NCBI GenBank assembly: GCA_905235385.1
Contig: CAJOLB010000006.1
Span: forward strand, 1-45,760
Direction: 5' to 3'
Length of the DNA: 45,760 bases
DNA from: an uncultured Alphaproteobacteria bacterium
GTDB taxonomy: Bacteria; Pseudomonadota; Alphaproteobacteria; RF32; CAG-239
Both the position numbers and the translations under genes were made by a program. Of the stretch, positions 31,719 through 40,919 are shown one piece after another; position 1 is the first letter of the stretch; each line of letters starts with the position of its first letter. The notes under the pieces were generated by a model, which saw only the letters and a program-made list of their open reading frames with translations, made no database searches and was not told the origin of the DNA.

Positions 31719-34700
31719 ATGAAATATCGTTTAGGTTTGGATTTAGGTGTTGGTTCTATTGGGAGCGCTATTGTTGAATTAGATGAAAAAAACAATGTCC
31801 AAAATATTATTGATGCTGGTGTAAGAATTTTCGAAGTTTCAGAAGGGGCTGAAGAAAGACGAATCAAAAGAACTGCTCGCAAAAACCTTATCAGAACACG
31901 CAAACGTTTAGAATTATTGGCTAAAAAGCTATATGAGAATCATTTGTGGGTTAATGAAACTCCTGAAGGTACAGATAAGCTAAAAGCAAAATCCCCTTAT
32001 AAAATCCGTTATGATGCTCTTAATCAAAAATTGGATAATGAAAATTATATCGGACGAGCTCTTCTTCATTTAGCAAAACATCGTGGTGCCGGTTTTGTAT
32101 CTGCTTCTGAAAACACAGAAGAAGAAATCCTTGATGAAGGGGAAAAATCTAAAAAGAAAATGACTTCCTACGAAAAAATGGCAGCTTATCTGAAGCAAAC
32201 ACATTCTCGCACCATAGGCGAATATTTTTATAGGCGCTTAAATGATTCGGATAACAAGGAAAATCACCATATTCGTCAAGGAGCTTACGCTGTCAGCAAA
32301 AATATTGTAGATTATGCTATCCCTCGCTATCTTGTTAAAGAAGAATTCCATAAAATTTGGGATACCCAATCACAATATTTTCCTCAAATGCAAAAACAAG
32401 GTTTAAAAGACGAAATTTATAAAATCCTTTTTTATGAACGCCCTGCTGCCCCATACGCGATTGGCAAATGTATTTATTATAGAGACGAAGACAGACTTGC
32501 AAAAGCACATCCTTTATCAGAAATGCGCCGAATTTATGAGGAGGTTAACAACATCCGCATTTCAACAAATGATATGCCGCAACGACGATTAACTTTAACC
32601 GAGCGAGATAAAATTATCAACGAGCTTTTACTTAAAGGTTATAACGCGGGTAAAATGTCCATCAAAAAATTGCTTGGACTTTCGGGACAAAATAAAATTT
32701 CATTAACGGAAGACAAAACCATTGCTTCATATTTATATTCCCGACCGGAATTTATGGAAATTCCATATTTTCAAAACTTATCAGAAGAGAAACTGGCACA
32801 ACTGATAGAGTTTATTTCAAACCCATTGAACCCAAACGATAAAAACGGCAGACTTTATAATGAAGATGAACTGATTCAAAAACTTAAAAGCATTATCGGC
32901 ACTAATGATGAAGACCAAATCGGAAAATTATTGACTAAATTCCCTAAAAGCAGAGCAATGCTTGGCTTGACAGCCACAAAAACAATTTTAGAGGAACTGA
33001 AAAAAGATGTGTTATCACATCGTGAAGTGACGGACAAATTGAAAGAAAAAGACCCTCATTTTGAAGCTGCAGAAGAAATTGCCCGCGCGATGCAAGGTAA
33101 ATGTAAAGAACTGCCATATTACGGCGTCGTTTTACCAACCGACACACAACCTCTACCACCATTTACCAAAAGAAACATCACCACATTAAGCAAAGATGAA
33201 ATCAATTACGGCAAAATCGCAAACCCTGCCGTGCACATGATTTTAAATCAACTTCGTCTTGTTGTTAATGATATTATCCGAATATATGGTCGCCCCTATG
33301 ACATTAATTTAGAGCTCGGTAGAGATGTTGGGATGTCTACAAAAAAGAAAAATGAATTTGAAAGACAACAAAACCAAAATCAAAAACTTAATGAAGAAGC
33401 TGTAAACTACCTAAAAGATCATCGCCTCTATGTTAATAACACCAATATCTTGAAATATAAACTAGCAAAAGAACAAGGATGGAAAGATGCTTACGACCCA
33501 ACCATTCAAATCCCCCAAAATTTTAGCGGGATGGAAATTGAACACATTATTCCTCAAGCAAAACACGGAACAGATACTTATAACAATTTGTGTTTGGTCT
33601 CGCGCAATGATAATTTAAATAAAAGTGATGATTTTGCTTATGATTATTTAGAAAAAAAATATGCTAATCAGCAGGAGATGCTGAGAGAAGTTTTAAAAAA
33701 TGCACGAGAAAAAATGCCAAACAAAGCATGGCGCTTTGAAGCAGATGCACGAGAAAAATTTGAAGATAACGGAGATGAAGAAGAAACAAATCGTTATTTA
33801 ACAGACACCCGTTATGTTTCCAAAATGGCTGCTCGCTATTTAAGAGTCATTATTGATTGCGATGATAATGATGAAATCATTCATAACCGTATTTTAGCTG
33901 TTAAAGGAAGACAAACTGCAGAGCTCCGAAAACGTTGGAATTTACTTGGTTTAGAATATAATTTGATGGGATTAAATATTCCAAGATATATTTCTTGTTC
34001 ACCTTATTGGACTGAACAAACCACAGGCGAAATTATTGAAGGTGAAAAAAAGCCTGAGATTGATGGAAATTGGCGTTTTTACAATCAAAAGAAAAACAAA
34101 GAGTGGCTTGAAAAACCACGTATTGACCACCGCCATCACGCAATGGATGCTATAACTGTAGCTTGCGCTAATCGCTCACTTATCCAACGCATGGCAAACG
34201 AAACAAACATCAGCCATATTGAAACACCATTACCCCTCACATCAATGCTATCTGTTGGAGCGTTTAGAGAGCACGTAATTGATGTTTTGAAGAACATCAA
34301 TGTTTCTCATAAACCGAACCATAGTAAACAAGGACAATTTCATAAAGAGACAGGACGTATTGTTTTATGCCAAAATCCAGAAGATAAAAATGCTTTGATT
34401 ACTGTTTATTCCCGAAAAATTCTAGGAGTTTTAAAGTCATTCAAAGACATAAACAAACTTTTAATTCCAGAAACAATAAAAGATGAATGGCATCCTGATA
34501 TTAAAAAACATAAAGAAGCTCAAGCTAAATTAGCAAAAGATTTTGAATTATATATCAATACAGCAGAACAGATTTTGATTGCTGAAAACGAACAAGCTGT
34601 TGCTGACGGAAAAAAAGAAATAAAAATCACGGAAACCCGTATTTTAAACAAAGCCTTTAGAATCATCCAAGAAAAGAATTTATGGAGTGGTGATAAGTTT

Positions 34701-35198
34701 AAATGTTATGAAAACAACTCTTCTCTCGTATTTATTCCCAAACATAATTTAGCATATGAAGGACGGAACAATCACTGCGTTGATTTCTTTGAAAAAGATG
34801 GAAAAGTCGGATGGGAAGTGATTAAACGTTTTGACGTCAATCAGCCTGATTTTATTCCTCAATGGAAGCAGGAAGGCGGTAAAATCATTTGGTCTGCTCA
34901 ACAAGGAGATATGCTTGAGTTGAACACACCGGATGAATGGAAAGGATATACCGATAAGCCAAGATGTTTAGCAAGAGTTAAAAAGTTTAGCAATGGAAAA
35001 TTTAATATTGATTATATCTCAGATGCCAGAATGACTTCCCCTAAAGATAAAAATTTGAAATATATGTTTATCAATACTTTAGAAAGAGGACTTATCTTTT
35101 TAACCAAAAACAAAGCCCGTAAAATAGAATTAACACCTTTCGGCAAAATCAAAAAGAAGCACAAGGCGCTTTGGGATGGCAAGAAGACAGCGGCTTAA
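31719..35198 (+). CDS. cas9: CRISPR-associated endonuclease Cas9 (type II-C)
   Basis: A 1159-residue RNA-guided DNA endonuclease. RuvC-I starts the protein (LGLD8LGVGSIG), the arginine-rich bridge helix follows (RRIKRTARKN onwards), RuvC-II has NLE532LGRDVG, the HNH centre is GMEIEH609IIPQ with NLCLVSRNDN, and RuvC-III has RHH807AMD810A. All catalytic residues are present. Length and the absence of csn2 or cas4 fit subtype II-C. ATG 31719 follows TAGGAG; the frame begins at 31689 without support. cas2 overlaps its end. PAM specificity cannot be read from the sequence. Confidence 0.97.
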   Translation: MKYRLGLDLGVGSIGSAIVELDEKNNVQNIIDAGVRIFEVSEGAEERRIKRTARKNLIRTRKRLELLAKKLYENHLWVNETPEGTDKLKAKSPYKIRYDALNQKLDNENYIGRALLHLAKHRGAGFVSASENTEEEILDEGEKSKKKMTSYEKMAAYLKQTHSRTIGEYFYRRLNDSDNKENHHIRQGAYAVSKNIVDYAIPRYLVKEEFHKIWDTQSQYFPQMQKQGLKDEIYKILFYERPAAPYAIGKCIYYRDEDRLAKAHPLSEMRRIYEEVNNIRISTNDMPQRRLTLTERDKIINELLLKGYNAGKMSIKKLLGLSGQNKISLTEDKTIASYLYSRPEFMEIPYFQNLSEEKLAQLIEFISNPLNPNDKNGRLYNEDELIQKLKSIIGTNDEDQIGKLLTKFPKSRAMLGLTATKTILEELKKDVLSHREVTDKLKEKDPHFEAAEEIARAMQGKCKELPYYGVVLPTDTQPLPPFTKRNITTLSKDEINYGKIANPAVHMILNQLRLVVNDIIRIYGRPYDINLELGRDVGMSTKKKNEFERQQNQNQKLNEEAVNYLKDHRLYVNNTNILKYKLAKEQGWKDAYDPTIQIPQNFSGMEIEHIIPQAKHGTDTYNNLCLVSRNDNLNKSDDFAYDYLEKKYANQQEMLREVLKNAREKMPNKAWRFEADAREKFEDNGDEEETNRYLTDTRYVSKMAARYLRVIIDCDDNDEIIHNRILAVKGRQTAELRKRWNLLGLEYNLMGLNIPRYISCSPYWTEQTTGEIIEGEKKPEIDGNWRFYNQKKNKEWLEKPRIDHRHHAMDAITVACANRSLIQRMANETNISHIETPLPLTSMLSVGAFREHVIDVLKNINVSHKPNHSKQGQFHKETGRIVLCQNPEDKNALITVYSRKILGVLKSFKDINKLLIPETIKDEWHPDIKKHKEAQAKLAKDFELYINTAEQILIAENEQAVADGKKEIKITETRILNKAFRIIQEKNLWSGDKFKCYENNSSLVFIPKHNLAYEGRNNHCVDFFEKDGKVGWEVIKRFDVNQPDFIPQWKQEGGKIIWSAQQGDMLELNTPDEWKGYTDKPRCLARVKKFSNGKFNIDYISDARMTSPKDKNLKYMFINTLERGLIFLTKNKARKIELTPFGKIKKKHKALWDGKKTAA

Positions 35199-35538
35199 CA
35201 CACTAACCGGTTGGTCTATGATGTGGATTATCTGTATGTTTGATATCCCTGTCCGCACAAAAAAAGAACAACGTAAAGCCACGCGTTTTCGCAATCTTTT
35301 GCTTGATAATGGCTTTACAATGAAACAATTTTCGGTATATATCAAACCCGTTAAAAGTCTTTCTGTCGGGCAAAATACTTCTAAAAAACTTTCAAAATAC
35401 ATTCCGGAGAACTCCTCTGTCTCATTTTTATATATCACAGATAAGCAATATTTGATGACTGAAAATTATTTAGGAAAGAATTATACTGAAAATGAAGAAT
35501 CGACTCGTGAAAAAAATGGACAATTATTACTCTTTTAA
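35176..35538 (+). CDS. cas2: CRISPR-associated protein Cas2
   Basis: A 120-residue ferredoxin-like protein, half of the Cas1-Cas2 spacer integrase. MMWIICMFDIPVRTKKEQRKA, read from residue 15 (shown in part), has the FDIP strand with its Asp, and FTMKQFSVYIKP follows. The start at 35176 overlaps cas9 by 23 bases; an ATG at 35218 is an alternative, with no clear ribosome binding site for either. It is separated from cas1 by the whole array, which is unusual. Confidence 0.92.
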   Translation: MARRQRLNTLTGWSMMWIICMFDIPVRTKKEQRKATRFRNLLLDNGFTMKQFSVYIKPVKSLSVGQNTSKKLSKYIPENSSVSFLYITDKQYLMTENYLGKNYTENEESTREKNGQLLLF

Positions 35539-35566
35539 TACCTTCAAATAAATGATTTTAAAAAAG

Positions 35567-35610
35567 AAATAAGCCTTAAAAATATCACTATTTCAAAGGC
35601 TTATTTTTTT
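35567..35610. terminator. Bidirectional terminator between cas2 and the array
   Basis: AAATAAGCCTT and AAGGCTTATTT form an 11-bp perfect stem, with T runs on both strands. It ends cas9-cas2 transcripts and would also stop crRNA transcripts from the minus strand. It takes up most of the 75 bases before the first repeat, so any leader here is short. Confidence 0.85.
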
Positions 35611-35613
35611 CAG

Positions 35614-36439
35614 ATTATATCAGAGATTAATTAGACGGTCAACTATAACTTAAAATGTTTGGCTTGCCATCATCGGCTATTATATCAGAGATTAATTAGA
35701 CGGTCAACTATAACAAAGTTCGTGCATATCAGAAGATTATTCGAATTATATCAGAGATTAATTAGACGGTCAACTATAACGACAAGAATTATGTTGAATA
35801 CTTGCGAGAGATTATATCAGAGATTAATTAGACGGTCAACTATAACTAACAAGGATATAATCCACGAAATACAAAAATTATATCAGAGATTAATTAGACG
35901 GTCAACTATAACGCAAAACAGGTATACCCATTCTTAATCGCCATTATATCAGAGATTAATTAGACGGTCAACTATAACTCTTTGGCCAGTCTTCTGATCG
36001 GTATTTCAATTATATCAGAGATTAATTAGACGGTCAACTATAACATTTGTTCAATTTTGGTTTGTGTTTCAGGTATTATATCAGAGATTAATTAGACGGT
36101 CAACTATAACCTTGTTCGATTTTCGTTTGTGTTTCAGGTGATTATATCAGAGATTAATTAGACGGTCAACTATAACTATAGCGAATCGGTTAAAATGTGG
36201 GTGTTATTATATCAGAGATTAATTAGACGGTCAACTATAACCAATCATACGATTTGGATATGTGATAATATATTATATCAGAGATTAATTAGACGGTCAA
36301 CTATAACTATATCTTTTAAAAATTGTAACAAGCTTGTATTATATCAGAGATTAATTAGACGGTCAACTATAACATTCGGTTTTTGTATTTCGCCGTGATT
36401 TTTATTATATCAGAGATTAATTAGACGGTCAACTATAGT
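35614..36439 (-). CRISPR. Type II-C CRISPR array, 13 repeats and 12 spacers
   Basis: Repeats of 36 nt begin at 35614, 35679, 35745, 35811, 35877, 35943, 36009, 36075, 36141, 36206, 36272, 36338 and 36404. Spacers are 30 nt, with two of 29 (35650-35678, 36177-36205). On the minus strand the repeat starts GTTATAG and ends TATAAT, the same layout as Neisseria II-C repeats, and matches the tracrRNA anti-repeat. The repeats are identical except the last (36404-36439), whose outer two bases differ and whose TAG is the cas1 stop. TTGACC and TATAAT in each repeat are 17 nt apart and form a promoter directed into the next spacer. Confidence 0.97.
36404..36432 (-). promoter_or_regulatory. Repeat-embedded promoter (example: cas1-proximal repeat)
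   Basis: On the minus strand the repeat reads TTGACC, 17 nt ending in TGA, then TATAAT: a -35 box, ideal spacing and an extended -10. The same promoter recurs in all 13 repeats. Transcription would begin about seven bases into the next spacer, giving guides of roughly 24 nt without RNase III trimming of the 5' end, as reported for Neisseria meningitidis. Activity is inferred. Confidence 0.75.
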
Positions 36440-37335
36440 ATAATATCAGGATACCTTAACAAAACTCTTTCTTCTTCGAAGCTCTGAACTAATGTATTGA
36501 CAAACTCACACACGGCCTCATTCAAAGGTATTCGCCCTTTTAATGTTTGCATCTGAACAGTAATAATTTGGGCTAAATATCGTTTAATATCAGGCGTCAA
36601 TTCCAACTGTTTTAAATCTATATTTTGAGACAAATCAAAAACAAGTTTATCTGCCAATGGGCGAAAAGGTTCCATTAAATCGTCAATTAAAGGAAGTGTA
36701 TTTGTTTTGGAACGATGCTTAATTCCAAGATATGGAAACAAACCCGCTCCTGCTACAGCACGAGCGACAATAGCTCGTAAAACAATATACACATAATTTA
36801 ATAACATATTGATATCAGGATTAAGACGTTCGCGCACAAATTCCTTACCAAATAACGCCTTAAAATAAATTGCGGCAGCCAAACCCTCTGTATTCGTTGA
36901 ATCATCACTTAAAGTTTCTTTAGATAATTGCTGTAATCGTAAAATATGCGGACTTGAAGAAACACATTCACTTAAAACGATTGATTGATTTGCAATTTTA
37001 TGTTGAACAATACTTTTCCATAGTTGCTTTTGTAATGGTTTAGAAGCCTCAATTTGCGCCCTAACTCGTGGAGCAACAAGCCAATGTCCCACATACGGCA
37101 TAGTTATTGAAGTTGGTAAATAATCTTTTCCGCAACAAATAATACTTGCCCCCTGCTCTGATAAAGCATTGATAATATTTTTAGAAAGAAAAATATCATG
37201 AGCAGATAAAACCAATGATAAAATATTGTCTAAAGCAATATCATTCTTAATATCTTTATTTTCTAGATGTAAAAAGCCCCGATATAAACTAAGAGCATAA
37301 CCATCTTGACTAATTTCAACTATTTGTCTGTCCAT
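36433..37335 (-). CDS. cas1: CRISPR-associated integrase Cas1
   Basis: A 300-residue Cas1, the catalytic subunit of spacer integration. The metal ligands of the family are visible: E150 in NTEGLAAAIYF, H207 in LGIKHRSKTN, and E222 in DDLMEPFRPLADK. The length is usual for type II. The ATG shares a base with the upstream stop (TAATG), so it is coupled to the membrane-protein gene and through it to htpX. Its TAG stop lies within the first repeat of the array. It faces cas9-cas2, unlike the usual cas9-cas1-cas2 order. Confidence 0.95.
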   Translation of the reverse strand: MDRQIVEISQDGYALSLYRGFLHLENKDIKNDIALDNILSLVLSAHDIFLSKNIINALSEQGASIICCGKDYLPTSITMPYVGHWLVAPRVRAQIEASKPLQKQLWKSIVQHKIANQSIVLSECVSSSPHILRLQQLSKETLSDDSTNTEGLAAAIYFKALFGKEFVRERLNPDINMLLNYVYIVLRAIVARAVAGAGLFPYLGIKHRSKTNTLPLIDDLMEPFRPLADKLVFDLSQNIDLKQLELTPDIKRYLAQIITVQMQTLKGRIPLNEAVCEFVNTLVQSFEEERVLLRYPDIIL

Positions 37336-38123
37336 TACTCATACACTCTGCCGTTTAAGATGACTTTGGTTGTATATAAAATAAAGCACATGCCGGGCGC
37401 CATTCCGTTGACAATCATGTTTTCGTGATACTGTTCTTTTCTTGTGCCTGTGTTTAATCTCATTTGCGGCACATCAACCAAAATACCTTCCAAATAAACG
37501 AGATCACCCGGTAAAAGCATAGACAATGCCTTATTTATCCTCTCCGTCGCCGGTATCGGATGATAGTTATTCTGTTCTTCCTGCTTAATATATTGATGAC
37601 ATTCCCTAAAATTCGCTTGGCTTTTTTCGGCTTCTTCCTGGTTCTTATAAGCGGACATAAATGAGGTTCGATATTTTACACCTTTACATAAAACTCTTCC
37701 AAGCCTTTCTTCATGCTCAAACTTAAACTTGTTGAACACTTCTTTTTCTGCCATCTGTCCGATAACCAAAAAAATATCTCTCGGCACAAGATTAATATAA
37801 GCACCTTGAAATTGACCTCTGAAAAACTTATTCCACAACGTATCATAATGATCCAATATACCAACCCTGCCTGTCACGGCATAATTGGTCTTCGGCTCAA
37901 GAATATATGTATACTTCCCGCGGCTGAAATAAAACGGATTTCCCTTCACATCTTCAAAAAAATCACGCTGCGAAATTTCAAGCCGGCCTTCATATTTCTT
38001 TCCATACAAATAAGGATATATCGCACGTTTAAAGTATGCCGGAAACAAAAACAGCAAAACCAGAAAAATAAATATAATCTGTTTTTGATAACGCCGAATT
38101 TTTTTTCGTAAATTAAAGTTCAC
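37335..38123 (-). CDS. Membrane-anchored protein of unknown function, between htpX and cas1
   Basis: A 262-residue protein with one N-terminal transmembrane segment (about 16-32, IFIFLVLLFLFPAYF) and a large domain that is probably periplasmic. No family is recognised; TGRVGILDHYDTLWNK and LPGDLVYLEGILVDVP are its most regular parts. It starts with GTG at 38123, overlapping the end of htpX by 11 bases, and its stop overlaps the cas1 start. It is therefore the middle of a three-gene coupled chain htpX-this-cas1. Confidence 0.75.
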   Translation of the reverse strand: MNFNLRKKIRRYQKQIIFIFLVLLFLFPAYFKRAIYPYLYGKKYEGRLEISQRDFFEDVKGNPFYFSRGKYTYILEPKTNYAVTGRVGILDHYDTLWNKFFRGQFQGAYINLVPRDIFLVIGQMAEKEVFNKFKFEHEERLGRVLCKGVKYRTSFMSAYKNQEEAEKSQANFRECHQYIKQEEQNNYHPIPATERINKALSMLLPGDLVYLEGILVDVPQMRLNTGTRKEQYHENMIVNGMAPGMCFILYTTKVILNGRVYE

Positions 38124-38952
38124 GTGTCATATTTTCCAATCGTTCAATGCGGTCTTTTGTTGCGGGGTGTGTTGAAAAGAGTGCCGAAAGATTCGCCCCC
38201 GAAAACGGATTGATAATAAACATGTGCGCCGTTTCGTTGGTGGCATTTTTCATCTGTGCCTGCTTGGAATACCCCTCTAATTTTGAAAGAGCGGAAATCA
38301 GCCATTCGGGATGTCCGGTAAGTTTTGCCGAACCTGCGTCAGCGGCATATTCTCTCGTGCGTGAAATGGCAAAGCGGATAATGCTTGCCGCAATCGGCAT
38401 TAAAATGACACCGACAATCGCAAACAATCCGTTTTGGCGGTTGTTGCTTCGTGACGTATTGTTGTTATAACGCGCCATATTGCCAATCATACTGATAGCG
38501 CCTGCAAAAACAGCTGCAACAGATGATGTTAAAATGTCATAATGCTTAACATGGCTCATTTCATGCGCCAACACACCTTCCACTTCTTGTTTGTTCATCA
38601 ATTCCAACAAACCTGTTGTTGCCGCAACGGCCGCATGGCTCGGATTGCGCCCTGTTGCAAAAGCGTTAGGCACTTTTTCATTAATAATATAAACTTTCGG
38701 CATGGGAAGCCCTGCTTTTTCAGACAAGCGCCGAACGATATCATAAAGTTCGGGCGCGCCCTTTGCATTCACTTCTTGAGCTTTATACTGTTTCAAAACG
38801 ATTTTGTCGCTGAAAAAATAGCTGAAAAAATTCATAGCAACCGCCATCCAAAAGGCAATTTTCATACCCTCTGCTCCGCCGATTAAATTGCCGACCTCCA
38901 TAAAAATGAGTATTAAAACAAGCATTAAAATAAAAGTTTTTATTCTTCCCAT
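38113..38952 (-). CDS. htpX: Membrane metalloprotease HtpX
   Basis: A 279-residue M48 family zinc protease of the inner membrane that degrades misfolded membrane proteins. The zinc motif HEMSH is followed by VKHYD, with transmembrane segments at the N-terminus (ILMLVLILIFMEV) and in the middle, and the third ligand region TREYAADAGSAKLTG. ATG 38952 follows AGAGGATAA. The length is normal. It heads the coupled chain ending in cas1. Confidence 0.95.
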   Translation of the reverse strand: MGRIKTFILMLVLILIFMEVGNLIGGAEGMKIAFWMAVAMNFFSYFFSDKIVLKQYKAQEVNAKGAPELYDIVRRLSEKAGLPMPKVYIINEKVPNAFATGRNPSHAAVAATTGLLELMNKQEVEGVLAHEMSHVKHYDILTSSVAAVFAGAISMIGNMARYNNNTSRSNNRQNGLFAIVGVILMPIAASIIRFAISRTREYAADAGSAKLTGHPEWLISALSKLEGYSKQAQMKNATNETAHMFIINPFSGANLSALFSTHPATKDRIERLENMTREL

Positions 38953-38999
38953 AAATTTATCCTCTAATCAAAAATTCAAATATATTATACTTATAAAAA

Positions 39000-39773
39000 T
39001 CACTTAGAAAAGGACGACATAATTTTATTAAACAAGATTTTGCGGGAAGTTTCATGTTTTTTTAAAACATCTGCAATATAAGCCGCCTCTTTTAAATCTA
39101 ATCTGAATGCATGAAGCGCTTTTTCCAAATCTTCTCCGCTGTCTTCGAAATGAACACCTGAAAGAACCACGCGACCTTTGCCATAATTTTGCGCGATAAC
39201 GGCCGGCGGTTGACCTCTCAGATCAGCATAGCGCGCCAAAACCTCGCAACCGTCTTGCAGCTTTTCAAATTTCGGACCGCCATGATAATGCGCATAATGT
39301 ATTTCATCATCTGCCCATTTAAGCTTGACGGTTGTTGCCGAAGCCTCATTTTTCATATAAGGCTTAATATGAAATTCTTTATGAAGCGTACCGATGGCAG
39401 ACACATCAACCAAATCAAGCAGCTCATGATCTCGGATAATACTCAGTGATTGAACATCTGTTTCGAATTCAACTTTTGTGCAAGCGTAATAAGCCCCCGC
39501 ACATATTCCTAAATATCCCCCTCCGTTTTGAATATACTGCCTGATTTTTTCATTGCCCTGAACTTTAAGTTTTTCCAAAAAGGGCGTTGCCGCACCGCCC
39601 GGCATCACAAAACAAAAAACATCTTCATTCAAGGCGTTTTCTTTCAAAATTTCAGAAGCGTCCGTACAATTAACTTCAACATCATAAGGCTTAAAATACG
39701 TTTTTAAACCACGCAGCAAATTTGTCAAATTGCCGACACCGTAATCTCTATAAACCAAAACTTTGGAACGCAT
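39000..39773 (-). CDS. Biotin-protein-ligase N-terminal (BPL_N/GATase1-like) protein
   Basis: A protein of about 257 residues with a class I glutamine-amidotransferase fold: VLVYRDYGVGN at the start, FCFVMPGGAATPFL, and the nucleophile elbow GGYLGICAGAYYAC. It resembles the BPL_N family (N-terminal part of eukaryotic biotin ligase), which has no defined bacterial role. The start is either ATG 39773 or 39788; the first overlaps the end of alr by a few bases, implying coupling. Neither has a good ribosome binding site. Confidence 0.75.
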   Translation of the reverse strand: MRSKVLVYRDYGVGNLTNLLRGLKTYFKPYDVEVNCTDASEILKENALNEDVFCFVMPGGAATPFLEKLKVQGNEKIRQYIQNGGGYLGICAGAYYACTKVEFETDVQSLSIIRDHELLDLVDVSAIGTLHKEFHIKPYMKNEASATTVKLKWADDEIHYAHYHGGPKFEKLQDGCEVLARYADLRGQPPAVIAQNYGKGRVVLSGVHFEDSGEDLEKALHAFRLDLKEAAYIADVLKKHETSRKILFNKIMSSFSK

Positions 39774-39777
39774 AGAA

Positions 39778-40899
39778 CTATCTCGCATTCAAAAGATATT
39801 TTTTCAAATAACGCATATTTTTTCCGATACGTGAAAGAACTTCATAACTGATTGTTTCGGCATCGCGCGCAATATCATCAAGCGTATAATCATCCATAAT
39901 TAAATATCCGAAATCGCCCACATTCAAATCATCAACATTTGTAACATCACAAATCAGATTATCCATTGAAACGCGTCCTAAAACGCGAGCTTCCAGCCAT
40001 CTTTCGGAACTTTTAAAAAACACCTTGCCGACATTGGAAAGAGAGCGAGGCAAACCATCTCCGTAACCGATGGAAAGGATAGCGATTTTTCTTTTTGTGT
40101 TGGCACGATAGGTTGCGCTGTAACCGACAAATTCACCCTTATTTAAATTTGCGATTTGCAAAACAGGCGCCTTTAAAGTGATAATATTTCTCATCTGATT
40201 TTCGCGATAAGGTGCTGTGTTAATGCCATACATGGCCGCACCCAAGCGCACCATATCGAAAGAAAATTCTTTTCCCAAGAATGCACCGTCAGAAGCAGAA
40301 ACCGTTGCGGGAATGTCTTTAAAATACTTTTCTTTAATTGCTCTGAAATGCTCTAACTGATATGTGTTCATAAAGTGGTCTTTTTCGTCCGCACACGCCA
40401 AATGGCTCATCACAAGAGAAAACATTTGCAAATCTTTACGAGAAAGTTTTTTAAGCTCGTTTTCTCTGAACCCCAAACGATTTAACCCCGTTTCAACATG
40501 AATAACCGGCTTAATATCTTTAAGCGCATTTCTTTTCCAAAAATCGAACATCTCCGGCGAGCTGATAACCGGTATAAAGTGATACTTTTTAAAAAGCTCT
40601 ATATTATCTTCACCCATGCCTTGCAAAACGTAGATCGTTGCTTCGGGCAAATCACTGACGATTTTTTCAGCTTCCAGCGCATGAGCCACCCAAAAATGGC
40701 GACACCCTGCCCGTTCATAAAGTATTTTGGAAACAACGCCGGCTCCTATCCCATACGCATCATCTTTAACAACGGCAGAGGGTATAGCGGGCGAAATAAT
40801 CCGACATAAAAGTTCATAATTCTCAAGCAATCTGTTTAGGTCTATTTCTAAAACGGGTTGCGTCAAAACATGCTCGTTTAATCTTTTAAAAAAGCTCAT
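39778..40899 (-). CDS. alr: Alanine racemase
   Basis: A 373-residue PLP enzyme supplying D-alanine for peptidoglycan. The PLP lysine is K45 in AVVKDDAYGIG (usually VKANAYGHG), the catalytic tyrosine lies in VGYSATYRA, and GRVSMDN follows. The substitutions in the first motif are unusual but conserve Lys, Ala-Tyr-Gly. Ribosome binding site AAGAGGGAA. It overlaps the BPL_N-like gene downstream. Confidence 0.93.
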   Translation of the reverse strand: MSFFKRLNEHVLTQPVLEIDLNRLLENYELLCRIISPAIPSAVVKDDAYGIGAGVVSKILYERAGCRHFWVAHALEAEKIVSDLPEATIYVLQGMGEDNIELFKKYHFIPVISSPEMFDFWKRNALKDIKPVIHVETGLNRLGFRENELKKLSRKDLQMFSLVMSHLACADEKDHFMNTYQLEHFRAIKEKYFKDIPATVSASDGAFLGKEFSFDMVRLGAAMYGINTAPYRENQMRNIITLKAPVLQIANLNKGEFVGYSATYRANTKRKIAILSIGYGDGLPRSLSNVGKVFFKSSERWLEARVLGRVSMDNLICDVTNVDDLNVGDFGYLIMDDYTLDDIARDAETISYEVLSRIGKNMRYLKKYLLNAR

Positions 40900-40919
40900 A
40901 ATTCCCTCTTAAATAAATA

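Noticed and set aside
35659-36398. Open frames across the CRISPR array with repeated YQRLIRRSTIT
   Set aside because: They are translations of the CRISPR repeats, with no ribosome binding site and no real protein.
35650-36403. Self-targeting spacers within this window
   Set aside because: No clear match of any spacer was noticed by eye; a computed search of the full genome would be needed.
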